Assembly: GCF_000004825.1 (NCBI RefSeq)
Contig: NW_008805075.1
Location: forward strand, 435,788-499,787
Direction of reading: 5' to 3'
Source: Heterostelium album PN500
Lineage: Eukaryota; Evosea; Eumycetozoa; Acytosteliales; Acytosteliaceae
DNA: 64,000 bases
The notes below the pieces were generated by a model. The model did not search any database and was not told where the DNA came from. It saw nothing but the letters and a program-made list of their open reading frames with translations. The stretch's first letter is position 1, and every line of letters starts with the position of its first letter. This document shows, piece by piece, positions 46,830 to 58,692 of the stretch. Made by a program: the position numbers and the translations under genes.

Positions 46830-49560
46830 GATTTTTGATGATGTTAAGTTAAGTTTTAGTTTTTTTTTTTTTTGAAAAATTAAATAAATAAATAAATATC
46901 TATTAAGGAAAATGTTATTATATTTACAATATATAAATAAATAAAATAACAATAGGAATATATCTGTTTGTTTTTTTTTGGTAAAAAACTTTAAAGTTTT
47001 AATATAAAAAATTCTGATAATAAAAAATGGAAAATATATTATTTACAATATAAAATTAAGCGTCGAGCATGCAAATATACAATTATATATTTATAATAAA
47101 AGGAAAAAGAAAGATAGGAAATAAAATTAAAAAAAAACAAATTTATATTGTTTTTTTTCTTGTAAAAAATAAAGTTAAATAATAATATATTTATATATAA
47201 ATAAAACAATTAGAAAGAAATAATAGAAAGTAATAAAAGTTTTTAACTAAATCGTTTATGTTTAGAAATGAATTTTAGAAATTTAATTAGTTAGCTAGTT
47301 TTGGTACATCAAATTAAAAAACAAAAACTATAATATGTCAGTAAGTTATTGTTGTCGGTGATGTCTGAAAAGGTTGCCGTAGAAAGATAGCTTTTTAGTA
47401 ACAATATTGAAATTATTTGAAAGATCAGACAATAGTTTTTTTTGTTTTTTTTTCAAACACAATTTTATTGTATCTGGAAAGAAAATAATAGATTGTGAAT
47501 AATTATTTGAGTCGAACTCGAAAGATCTATCAGTAGTATATTGACAACAATTCAAAAATATAGTTTTGTTTTATAGATGTTTAGATAGTCGAAAGATTAT
47601 TTATTATTTAATTTCCATATTATTATTTAATTAAATATTAATTTATATAAAAGATAATTAAAAACCTACAAATAATTGTTTTTTACTAGTCTTTCTTTAT
47701 TTTTCCCAATGTTTTTGCTTTTGGTATGCGATGGAATTGGAGGACCACTATTTGATGGTGTATTTATATGTTTGTACAATGATTGAAAAAGTGAAGTGAA
47801 TTGAAAAAACAAAAAAAAAAAAGTTTAGAAATTTAATTAATTCAATTGAAAATTATATATACATCTTATAAGTGTGTTGTAGGTGTGAGTGAGTGAGTGA
47901 TAAGTTATTGTAAAGACCAATAGAACTTAGGAGAAAAAATTTTTTGATAGTGGTAGGAGCTTTTAGATTTATAAATCGATTTTAAAAAAAAACTATGTTT
48001 TGAGGAGGGTAGGCGAGAATTTAAAAATAACTATGTGTGTGTCTATTGTTGAGTAGGTATGAGATATATTATTGTTACTCTCAGAGGGAGAGAGTGTTCG
48101 TGTTGTGTTTTATTATTGTTGCCTGCTTTTACTTTCAAAGGGTGAGAAGTGTTGAGTTTTTGGTGAGTGCTTTTGAGTTTTAGTGTGTGTGTGTGTGTGT
48201 TATTATTGTGTTCTCTGTGTGTGTGTGTGTTTATTGCTATTCTATTATTATTTGTTCTTTTTTTTTTTTTTATTTTGACCAGTAGGTTGGTAGAGTTTTA
48301 TATATTTGATGTGTTTGCTATTCATAAAAAAAAAAAAATTGTTTTTAGTTCAAACCTACTTTTTCTCCACTATTTTAATAAAATCTCGCTTTATGGAGAA
48401 ACATAACAAACTAACCACGCAAGCCCTCCTAAATATGTAGTGCTACACAATTATTGTACAATATTGTATGTATTTTGGTAATATATTATTTTTTGAATTT
48501 TTGATAAATTAAAAAAAAAACTGGTTCACATACCAAAAAGGAAATTAATTAATTTAAATTTTTTCTTTTCTTCTTATTAAATGTGGCCAAATGTGGGAAA
48601 AGTGTTCCAATATGAGCAAAATCACACTGACTCTTAACTATTTGAATGGAACTAAAAAAATAAAGAACCACATCCTCACTCCATTATTAGTCTATAAGAG
48701 TGTTTCCATTGTTTGTTTGTGAATCGAAAAAAATATTAGATTTTATTTTCAGTGTGTGTTGTTCCATCCGATTCTTTAAAAGAATTATTATTATTATTAT
48801 TTGTTGTGTGAGAGTGTGTTTGTTTGTTTGTGTGGAAAGGTGTGGGGGTGGTGAATGATGTTGTTACTGCAGTTGTTGACTGATGTTCTTGATGTTGTTG
48901 ACTGACTTTACTATACTATACTAATAGTATCGTACTATTTCTTTTGTTGTTGTTGCTGTTTGTTGTCATAAGTGGTGTTGTGATTTCATCACACCCTTCG
49001 ATTTCAACTATAATTGTTTATACTATGTAACTCTTGCCAATCAATGGGTATGGGAATTGCAATCAACTCTCACCCTAATGCCGGAATGAGAATATGTTGT
49101 TGAAAACCCATCATAATAGTTAAATTCGAACGCATGTGCACACGACTAGCTTCTAAAAGTTAATACTGCACATACAAGAAATCTCCATTGAACTATTAAT
49201 AATCACCAAATGTTTGGGTGAGTATTCCTTAGAACACACCATACTACACATACACATACTACTACACATACACACCGCACCAAATGAAATTAAACTATCG
49301 ATCCAATAGCTTCAAACTAAACACAGAAATAAACACGAGTTTTAACCGATTTATCAAAAAAGTAGTACTTGTAAATCTAAATGAGAGCAAATGAAAGCAA
49401 ATGAAGACAGAGAGAGATAGAGATAGAGAGAATGAGTATGAGTATGAGTATGAGTCTGAGGATGAGAGAGAGTGTGTAAGTGTGTGTATGTGTTATTTAT
49501 AATAAATATTTAAACAAGTTTACTATTTAGTTTGTTTAAAGAGTGTGTGGAGTGAGTGTA
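46830..49560. other. Long gene-poor region
   Basis: 2.7 kb with no secure gene. Contents include poly(A/T) runs, GTGT and GAGA tracts near 48180-48230 and 49405-49480, and inverted AT blocks. A minus-strand stretch at 47346-47555, with another coding-like fragment near 47695-47800 (SNSGPPIPSHTKSK), has fairly normal codon use and could be exons of an unrecognised gene or long 5' leader of the winged-helix gene; splice joins were not found. Confidence 0.45.
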
Positions 49561-51125
49561 CTACCGTTCTTGAACGACCATGGGTATGGTATCCTCAGCT
49601 AAAGTGTTACTTCTAAGTTGATTAAAATGGTTGGATGGCAAAGGCTTCATAAGTTTTTGTAAATGACCACGAGAATATGCTACCACTATGATGCTGTATA
49701 CTAAACAGGGAACTTGTTATTTTAACATATAATTTTGTCAGTTAGTTGGTTAGTTTGTTGATTGTTAATTGTCATTTTTTGATGTTATTATAATAATTCA
49801 ACAATAATAATTATTATTATTATTGCTATAATTAATATTAATAACACTATCTATGATTGTATTTACCAATATATAATAAAGCTGGCTGACCTTTCTTTGA
49901 TATCGATACGGCTGTGTATGAAACGAGCAAGCCAACCAAATAGAATACCAACGATAGTCTAAAGTATCCCATCTTTCTGGGTGAGTATGGCTCTGACTTT
50001 TGATTGAGAGCAAATCCATAGAAGAGGTCAAGGTTATAGAGTTGACATATGAAAACACCGGGCAGTGCAATATCACCATTGCCGAGACCTGTCCATCCCT
50101 CGGAGAGACACAACGGCAATGATATCGACATTGGTAAGCTAATAACTTTAATTGCAACTGATTCCCTATTATTATTGATGATAGTTTTGATTTTAAAAAT
50201 AAATAAAATTAATCTTTTTAAGTACAACATTCATTTCTTCTTATTATTATTATTATTATTATTATCCTAATTAATCATTTTATAATCTTACATTACACTT
50301 TCACCAAAGATGGTTTTTGATTGAAATACCCAAAATACATCATATACTAAGAATGCTGATAACAACAATGATATCGTAAGCAATGAGTTAATTCTTAAAA
50401 ATGTTAATGAAGTGATTCCTATACAAATAGATAGAACTAAATATTCAAAGATGATTTGTTAGTTAGTTTCTAAACAAACATAATACAGTATTAATGTTAA
50501 TCTTAGTTACCATTTACAAAGAAATGATTGTTTGTATATCTCCAAGACAACATAAAAATCAAACCAACAATACCAGAGAATAATTCTTTAAATGTAAATT
50601 CAACTGTATCATCACCTAATTTAATTCTGTATGTATTGTAAAATACAATATTAATGAGTTAGTTGTTATGCTTTACTAAAATGCATAGTATAATAGTATA
50701 GTTATAATAGTAATTACTTTTTAATGAGTGTAGATGAAATTGATAGATAATCGAATACTGGATAAACTACAAATGCTACAGCGAATACCGAGAGACATGA
50801 TGTCATAAAACTTAGAATAGTGTACATTTCATTCAAATAGTAAAAGAAAGCAAGTAATACAATTGAACTGAATAGTGGCATCAATAAATATACATATTTA
50901 GGTATCTGTTCGAATTGATCTGTTTTGTTTAATAAATAGAAGTTTATTATTTTTAAATTAAAATTCAGTAAATCTATATATATATATTACTAACATCCTA
51001 TTCTAATTACCTTGAATATCATTCTCAGCATGAAAGTGATAAGATCTTTTACAACCCACATAGATGATTGTCAATGCAATAGCAAACATCAAATAGGTTG
51101 TAGGTTCAATTAACCATTGAAACAT
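49561..51125 (-). CDS. Signal-peptide-peptidase family intramembrane aspartyl protease
   Basis: Six exons (51125-51011, 50919-50718, 50626-50511, 50418-50292, 50165-49867, 49700-49561) give about 332 aa with roughly nine hydrophobic segments. SPP-family proteases cleave leftover signal peptides and other type II membrane segments in the ER and endosomes. The three family motifs are present: YD in FLVYDVFWVF (Asp about 171), GxGD in GLGNGDIALPG (Asp about 218) and PAL in GQPALLYI (about 281-283). The GxGD box reads G-N-G-D, whereas G-L-G-D, G-I-G-D or G-F-G-D is usual in this family. The first exon supplies membrane segment 1 (TYLMFAIALTIIYVG) without a long lumenal N-domain, so it is closer to SPP/SPPL3 than SPPL2. 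It is divergent from the Gln-rich gene 282 bp away. Confidence 0.92.
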
Positions 51126-51407
51126 ATTATTTAAATAATCAATATATATATATAGATGATATGATATCTATATCTAAACAATTGATAGATTAACTTTTAG
51201 ATATCTATTTAAATCTATAGATATGATATATAGGTTTCTTTTAAATTAAATATAATATTCACATACACGGTTGAAAATTTAATAAAAGACTGAAAAATTT
51301 AATTTAAAACACTTTCAGATACAAAAGCAATTGTCGTGTGTTCATTCATTAATTAAAGTCAGTTTGATTGTTATTATTACTAAATTTACAGATAATTTAT
51401 ATAAATA

Positions 51408-52008
51408 TGTATAGTAATAAAGATGTAGTTTATATACCACCAGAAATCAATCAAATAATTAAAGATCATCAATTAAAGATATCACATCCTTTCTACAAGA
51501 GAGACAGGTTGATACATCAACAACAAAGACAACATCATTTTCAACAGCAATATAATTATGATCAGCAACAACAACAACAACAACAACAGCAATATGATTA
51601 TGACCAGCAACAACAATACTATCAGCAATACTATGATTATATAAATTATTATCAAAATCAAAATGTAGAGCAACAACAACAACAATATTATGAAGAAGAA
51701 GAAGAAGAAGTAGAAGTGGTCCTGCAACTTTATCCGGATCCATAAAGTAAGCAAAAACAATAGAGGAGGTTATCAATATGTTTTATCAGATGAAGCAATA
51801 GCAATGTTTGCTAAAACAGAAATAAGAAGAAGAGGTATGTTAAGTTTATTTATAAATGATCTAATTTCAACAAAGCATGTACTAACAGACTATCTTTTTT
51901 AAAAATATTATAACAGAACAAAGAAAACAAAGAGAGAAAGATAAGAAAAAACAAATTGAAATAGAGTCATCAAATCCTGCAGAAGAATCACCTGTTACTC
52001 ATTCATAG
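51408..52008 (+). CDS. Gln/Tyr-rich protein; internal frame join unresolved
   Basis: The first part (from 51408) reads MYSNKDVVYIPPEINQII and then a long Gln/Tyr-rich and acidic stretch, ending in-frame at 51745. Beyond it, sequence in another frame is clearly coding-like: KNNRGGYQYVLSDEAIAMFA up to 51834, a GTATGT...TAACAG intron, then 51917-52008 ending QIEIESSNPAEESPVTHS. No donor/acceptor pair in the first part restores that frame (all GT donors there are phase 0), so either there is a one-base shift near 51745 or the splice is unusual. The conserved part (NRGGYQYVLSDEAIAMF and a basic RRREQRKQREKDKKK) has no recognised family. It is a host gene, possibly with a sequencing or assembly slip in a repeat-rich stretch. 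Confidence 0.5.
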
Positions 52009-52433
52009 CTACTTTGAGAAAATGTATCTCCACCTATAGGTTGTTACAAATTGGTTTTAAAAGGAAAAAATTGTATTGTGATTAGTGTGAACAATATCAA
52101 ATTCAATGAATTAATTATTAATAATAATAATATTTATAGTAATAAATCAAATCAATCTTTCACCAATCAGCTTGTAAAAATGAATTTGCAACAATAATAA
52201 TAGTTATACTTATAACCTACTAGGAAAATAATTAAAAATGGTGACAATACTAATAATGTATAACAATCAATCAACATGTCTATTAAAATTGGATGTAAAA
52301 TATTTATAAATATTTTGTTAATAATGGATTACCTTACTATACTTGTAGTGTAGTTACTAAATGAAATTATAATTACATTATTATTATTATAGAAATAAAA
52401 TACTAAAGATAGTTATATTTATTTTAAAAAGAA
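52009..52433. other. Intergenic region
   Basis: AT-rich, nothing recognised. Confidence 0.5.
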
Positions 52434-54929
52434 ATGATTTATCTATTTCTATATTTTGTATTTTCTTTTTCTATAAAATATTGTAATGGTAGTAGTAATC
52501 AACAACAACAACAAAAGATAATATTATTTAATAATAATTATAATAGCTACCAACTAAACTATGGACAATCTAAATTTAGTTTTCAATCAACAACAGGCTA
52601 TGGCTATGCTTTCCTAAATAGAAATCAATTAATGTTATTCAGTAGGCAGTTACAATCACAACAACAACCTATGGATCCAATTGGAGGAACACCAATTAAC
52701 TATTCAGATGGTAGTGAAGTGCTGAATTCAGTAATCAACGTCGATGAAATGCTATATGCTTTCGATAATACAGAGGTACATCTGTTCGATCTATCTCAAT
52801 CAAACTATAGCTCAGACTAAAGTATCCAATGGGTTTTGGTGTGACAAATCACTTCGTTATGCTGATAGAATCTATTGTGTCAATCCATCAAACAAACAAA
52901 TTCTCAGCTTTCAATATCAGTCATTCAGTGAAAATTTAAATATATTCCCTCCTCCAGGTTACACTATCATCGATATAAAATCAACTTTATATTTCTTTGA
53001 ATATTCATTGTATGTATAATGACAATCAACCTTTGAAAATAATACTAAATTCAATTCAACACTTCTAATCTGGAAATTAATTTCAAAAGTATTGTAGATC
53101 CATCAAATGGGATAGCATTTCTGGGTGATAAACTTGGTAGTATTGTTTTATTTGATTTACAAAGAAGTAGACAAATAGGGTAATTTATCATCAATATCTA
53201 TTTTTGGATGCTTCCAAATATCAAGAAATTAAACTAATCTACTTTAATCTTGATTTCTTTTAGTGTATTTTCAACCTCAGTTGTTTCGAACCGATTAGCA
53301 GTAGCACTAGATAGTGATAGGAAAAGATTATATTATTGTTCTGGTACTTCGAAATTGATTTTGGATGTTCTCTCATACTCTAGCAGTGGTATTCAATTTC
53401 TTTATTCACTTTCACTCAATAACTTGGAGTATTGCTATCAGGTGGCGATTGATCATAGTAATAATGTTGCCATCGTTGTTGGCAGTAGCAATGGTAACTT
53501 GGCTGTTCTGGCAATCGACATTGAAAATGCCAACGTTCAGAGTGTCTATAGATTTTCCAATCCTTCCAGTCAAATCGATAGGATATCGTTGAACATCGAT
53601 GTATACGATAAGACAATAATAATATTTACATCAGACAAGATCATAGTCATAACATATAATATTATCATCGAACCGATTACTTCATCAACAACCTCCACAA
53701 CTTCTACAACTTCCACTAGTGGAACAACAGGTACTACCTCGAGGACAACTGGTTCACAAACAACACGAACATCCACAACTAGATTTCCAACAACTAGATT
53801 TTCAACTCTGAATACATTTACAACTGGTAGTACATTTTCAACAATCGTACTGACTACAAGTAGAACATCGACAAGTAGTACTTTCTCAACAATTGCATTG
53901 ACAACTGGAACTTCGTCAACTACCGATACTTCATCAACTACTGACGACTCATCATCAACTACTGATGGTTCATCTACAACAGATGACTCTTCTACATCAA
54001 CATCCACAACCGGTACTTCATCCACAACTGATGATCCATCATCCACCACCGATGATTCTTCTACATCAACATCTACAACCGGTACTTCATCAACTACTGA
54101 TGGATCATCTACAACCGATGACTCTTCAACATCTACAACTAGTACCTCATCTACTTCTTGTACAACGGATGGCACAACATCATCAACTACCGATTGTTCA
54201 ACATCAACAACTGGTACTTCATCAACTACTGATGACTCATCATCAACCACCGACGGTTCATCTACAACAGATGATTCTTCCACGTCGACATCTACCACTG
54301 GTACCTCGTCTACATCTTGTACAACGGATGGCACAACATCATCAACTACCGATTGTTCAACATCAACTTCCACGACAAGTACAACTGATGGATCTTCCAC
54401 TACCGATGATTCTACATCTACTACAACCGATACTACAACATCGACAACCGATAACTCTACGTCTACCACAGGCACATCAACAACCTATGGCTCTTCCACG
54501 TTTACAACATTTAGTTCCAATTTTACAACATCAACAACTTCATTTAATCAAACAACAGGCACCTCTACCTATAATTCAACAACAACCTCTTCAACAACTG
54601 ATTCTACCAACTCTACCACCTCTGGTAGCTCCAATTATACAACAACAAGTTTAACTACCAATGGAAATATGACAACTAGTAACTCCTCCACAACAATTGG
54701 GAATTGTACAATTGGAAATAGTACAACAACCACTTCTACTGGTGGCGCTTCAACTATTAATATAACATCGATTGGTGCTACTACATCAACAGATATTTCT
54801 ACAACAATCGACTATCTAACAACTCTAACCTCATTTTCGGAATCAAAATCAACTAAAATCTATCTATCAATAATCGATATTCTATTTGTTGTATTGTTAA
54901 TTGTTGTTTATCTAATAAATTATTTTTAA
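52434..54929 (+). pseudogene. Ser/Thr-rich cell-surface protein gene, apparently frame-disrupted
   Basis: The start encodes a signal peptide (MIYLFLYFVFSFSIKYCNG) followed by beta-propeller-like text (YAFLNRNQLMLFS, MLYAFDNTEVHLFDLSQS, ADRIYCVNPSNKQILSFQYQ, GDKLGSIVLFDLQ, KRLYYCSGTSKLILDV). The last exon (53264-54929) adds a mucin-like region of about 300 residues built on TTDGSSTTDDSS/TSTTGTSS repeats and a hydrophobic end (SIIDILFVVLLIVVYLINYF), giving a membrane- or GPI-attached surface protein. A good intron joins 53179 to 53264. Upstream of that, the pieces lie in different frames (changes near 52810 and between about 53010 and 53060) with no plausible introns, so the gene is either decaying or affected by sequence errors. 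The repeats are long and well kept, which favours recent damage or error. Confidence 0.55.
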
Positions 54930-55027
54930 AATACATGTATTTATTATTAATATTTAAATTGTCGGGTTTGTTTGTTTAATTATTATTATTATTATTATTA
55001 ATGACTTTTTCTTTCTTTCTTTTTTAA

Positions 55028-57958
55028 TTATTCTGATGGTTGTTCATCGCTATATTGTTGTTTCTTTAATACAGAAAGACCTTTTCTGGCATGTTCCAAT
55101 TCCTTTTCCAATCTTAAAATAGCCATCTGTTGCTCCATCTCCTTAACTTTGTAACCGGTGACCGTTAGTTTACCGAAATCGATGTCGTCTTCACCAACCA
55201 TCTGTGCTACGGCCTTGGCAGCAGCTACCAATAGATTGGTGGCATTCTGTACACTCTTGGCACAATTACTGAGTTTGTGTTGCGATGGACTGTTGATATC
55301 GGATTTCGATTTACATGCGGAAACCAACTGTGATGTGGCAGCAGTCACTGCCTTGGATGTGGCGATCAACGCCTCTTCAACACCACCGGCAATCTCTTGT
55401 CCGTTGGCCGCTTTATTGGCGGTATCTACGAGGGCACGTGTAGCGGCAGCTACATTCTTGGCTGCGGAAATGAGACCCTCAGCCCAGGTTGGATCTTTCT
55501 TGTAGAGTGGTCCGTCGTGTCCAGCTCTACCCTTTTCTACACGCTCCTTCTGAGCGAGTGTGGCAGCACCGACCAACGAGGAAGTGGCATTGGTAATTGC
55601 CATGGCGGCTTCGAGAATTGCCTCGGCTACATCTGGTGCGTCTCCATCCTTCTTTGGTGGTCTCTTGTTCTTTGAGACCATCAAAGATTTAGCGGCATCT
55701 TCGATTGCCTTGGCGGCAGCCATAAGCTCTCTCTCTGCCAAGTCATCCAAATCGAAACCGTTCTCGTCCAATCTGTTGTCGGCCTGTGATGTCGACAGTG
55801 CTTGTTTGGTGATTGCTTCGAGTGAAGCAGTACCCTGTTGTAGATCCTTGATATTTCCAGCGATTCTCTTTCTGTCCTCTTCGTCTTGACATTGTCCTCC
55901 TTGGATACGAACGGAATCAAAGAGATTCTGAGTGAGAGAACCAATCTTTCTGGCGGCGTCCAAGAATCTGCTTTGGTCGGCTTGATTTCTAATGAGACGG
56001 GACAAACCTTTGGCGTCTTGGAATAGATTCTTCAATGAATCCGAGACACCATTGACTGCACCAAACAAACTCATCTCTGGGATGTCACCCTCCTGATAGC
56101 AGGTGTTCATGAGATTGTGTGCCTGACCAAGGTGGTGAATCAAATCGGAAATCAACATCTGTTCGGTTGCCTCTTGATTTCCAAGATTGTTGGGGTTGTC
56201 CAGCAGTGAAATGAATTGACCGATATCTCTTTGTGCTTTAGTGAAATCGGATTCGAGACGAGCGATTCTCTGCTTCTCATAGTAATCTCTGAGAGCGATG
56301 AATTGCTCACGAAGCTGGTCGTTCTGCTTGACCACCTCAGCAGTGTATTGGTCGTTCGATTCGGTCATCTCTGCCAAACGCTTTCTGGCGGTGGTGACCT
56401 CCTGAATCATTGCTTCGCGCTCTGACAATCTGAGTGTGAGTTGCTTGTTCTTCTCCTGCTCCTCTGCCAACAGTCGCTCGAGCTCTTCGATTCTCGCGCG
56501 AAGTGCATTCAACTCTGCGGTGTTGCTCACTGTCTTGGTGATGATCTTTGTGATAACTCTAGTCTTTTCGGGTGGATTGGACTGTGCTGTCGATGGCACC
56601 AATGGTGATCCTCCCTTCTCGAGCGACCCTTCCTTCTTTTCGAGTGGTGCCGGTGTAGATGACGAACGTTGTCTGTTGCTTGCTTCCTCATCGAATGTCA
56701 CCCACTGCGACTGTTGATTGATGGGGATGGGTGGAGGTGGTGGTTCTTGAATCATTGGTGGAGGTGGTGGAGTTGGTTGCTGCTGTTGCATTGGCATTGG
56801 ATTGTACATTGGAGCACCGCTATTGAATTGTCCCCACATTGTATTGTCTTGTTGTTGCATGAATGGATTTCCATAGACAACGGGTACAGTCTGTCTAATG
56901 AATACCGGTGTTGGAACGGGTACTGGAATCTGAGTGATCTCTGGCTGGGGAGGTGGTTCTCTCTTTACGGGTGGTGGAGACAGATCCTTTGGAACCGGTC
57001 TCTGCTTGGGTTGCTCTCTTCTCTTCTTAATGAACTTGGGGGGATCTGGTGGTAGATTTGGCACAGCAATCACACTGGAAACACTATTGATAGCATTAGC
57101 ATTTATATAGAAATTTCTCAATGTCTGATACTGCATATAGAATCTCTGAATTGCAAATTCATTCAGCTCCATACTGTCTGTCTCTATAATTATGAATAAA
57201 GTAAGTAAGTAAACAAATAGGAAGAAAACAATAGAAAAAACACTTACTATCAACAAGAGTCGTTAGGAATTGAACAACCAATAGATAGATTGCATAGGAT
57301 TCCAAGACGAGTGGGATGAATGAAGATGTTTTACACTCGTTGTAGGGAGCGGAATCGACTACTGCGTTTTGCATACGGAAGACGGCGTCCAGCAGATCCA
57401 TGAGATGACTGACCGTTTGTAGTCCTTTGTTGACGTCGATGTCGTCGAGACGATAGGCCTTCTGGTAGTTGTCCAACGACAATCCACCGTCAAACTCTGG
57501 GTGAGCCTGATGGAATCGGATCTTGTCAATCATAAAAGTGCAGTACTCTGACACCAGATGACCGTATCCCTTTGCATCGGGGTGTCGCTTCCAGTGACCT
57601 CTCAGACTCTCGAACCAATTGATCTTTGTGCTGACGTCGTTGAGCGCGTTTCTCGGTCCCTCCTGAACCACCTTGTGAAGAGTGACCAGCGCCTTGTAGC
57701 AAACTACATCATTGCTATCCAACGGTCTCTTATACAACTCCTGTAAGAATGAACGTGCACTATTCTCACTATGACACTCCAAAACAATTGCTATAAAAAA
57801 ATAATAATAATAATAACAAAAAAATTGATTAATTATTATTCCTTTTTCCAAAAAAAGAAAAATCAATATAATATAATCATACATCTAACATGTTTTCGCT
57901 TTGGTGCAACTTGTTTAGAGTTTGTTGCTTTATGAACGATAATTTCAAACTCTGTCAT
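55028..57958 (-). CDS. hipA: Hip1r/Sla2-type clathrin-actin adaptor
   Basis: Three exons (57958-57883, 57790-57248, 57183-55028) give about 924 aa. Order of domains: ANTH (about 1-270) with KHVRSIVLECHS split over the first splice, FLQELYKRPLDSNDVVCYKAL and HKVVQEGPRN; a Pro/Gln-rich linker (about 250-385); a coiled coil (about 427-527, ELNALRARIEELERLL...); and a C-terminal talin-like I/LWEQ (THATCH) actin-binding region (about 680-895) with many short Ala-rich helices. This is the arrangement of yeast Sla2 and animal HIP1/HIP1R, which link clathrin-coated pits and phosphoinositides to F-actin; D. discoideum has such a protein, Hip1r. The exceptional C-ending codon use fits a well-expressed cytoskeletal gene. 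The first exon is 25 codons and ends in the ANTH core. Confidence 0.94.
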
Positions 57959-58692
57959 TTCTGTTGTTGTTGTTGTTTTGTTTTTTTTTTAGTATTGTTT
58001 TTGTTGTTTCTCTCCAATCTACTATCTATATCTATATATTTAACTTAATTTGTTCAAATTTCAATTGTTTTAGATTAAATAATATGTTTTTGATAAAAAT
58101 AAAAATAACAATAATAAATAAAATATATAAATAATAAAATGTCAAAAAATATAGATAATTTAATAATTGATGAATTTGGGGGTTTTAACTTTATTTATAT
58201 TTTTTTTTGTTTTTTAATTTATTTTTTTCATAATAACCACAATGATAAAAAAATTTTCAAATAATTTTAGTTTTGTCAACTTCACCCAGATATTAACAAC
58301 AAAATTTTCAAAAAATTATTAAAAAATCCTGACTTTGTATGTTTCCATTAACAGTTAAAAACTTTAAACAGTTGTTAACAATAAATTAATTATTATTAAA
58401 AAAAAATGATATAAACAATACAGATTATATATATATATAACTTTCAAAAAACCAATTTACAAAATTGATCAATTTTGGTTTCAATCCTTAATTCATTTTC
58501 CTAAAGTAAATTAATTTTCAATTGAGAGATATAAAATTTTCTAAGTATTTACTTTTATTTATTTTCTATTATAATATAATTTTCACTTTAGTTTTGATTT
58601 TTTTTATTTTTATTTTTATTTTATTAAAATTAATAATATATACTTATTTATTTATTTACTTAATTACTTTCAAAGTAGAGTAAAGTTGACAT
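57959..58692. other. Divergent intergenic region between Hip1r and PARP-fold genes
   Basis: AT-rich, with T runs and TATATATATATA at about 58424-58438. It should hold both promoters; no gene was seen. Confidence 0.6.

Noticed and set aside
53570-54475. 301-codon frame antisense to the mucin repeats
   Set aside because: Arises from the repeat reading as Val/Asp-rich antisense; the sense strand has signal peptide, splice site and membrane anchor.
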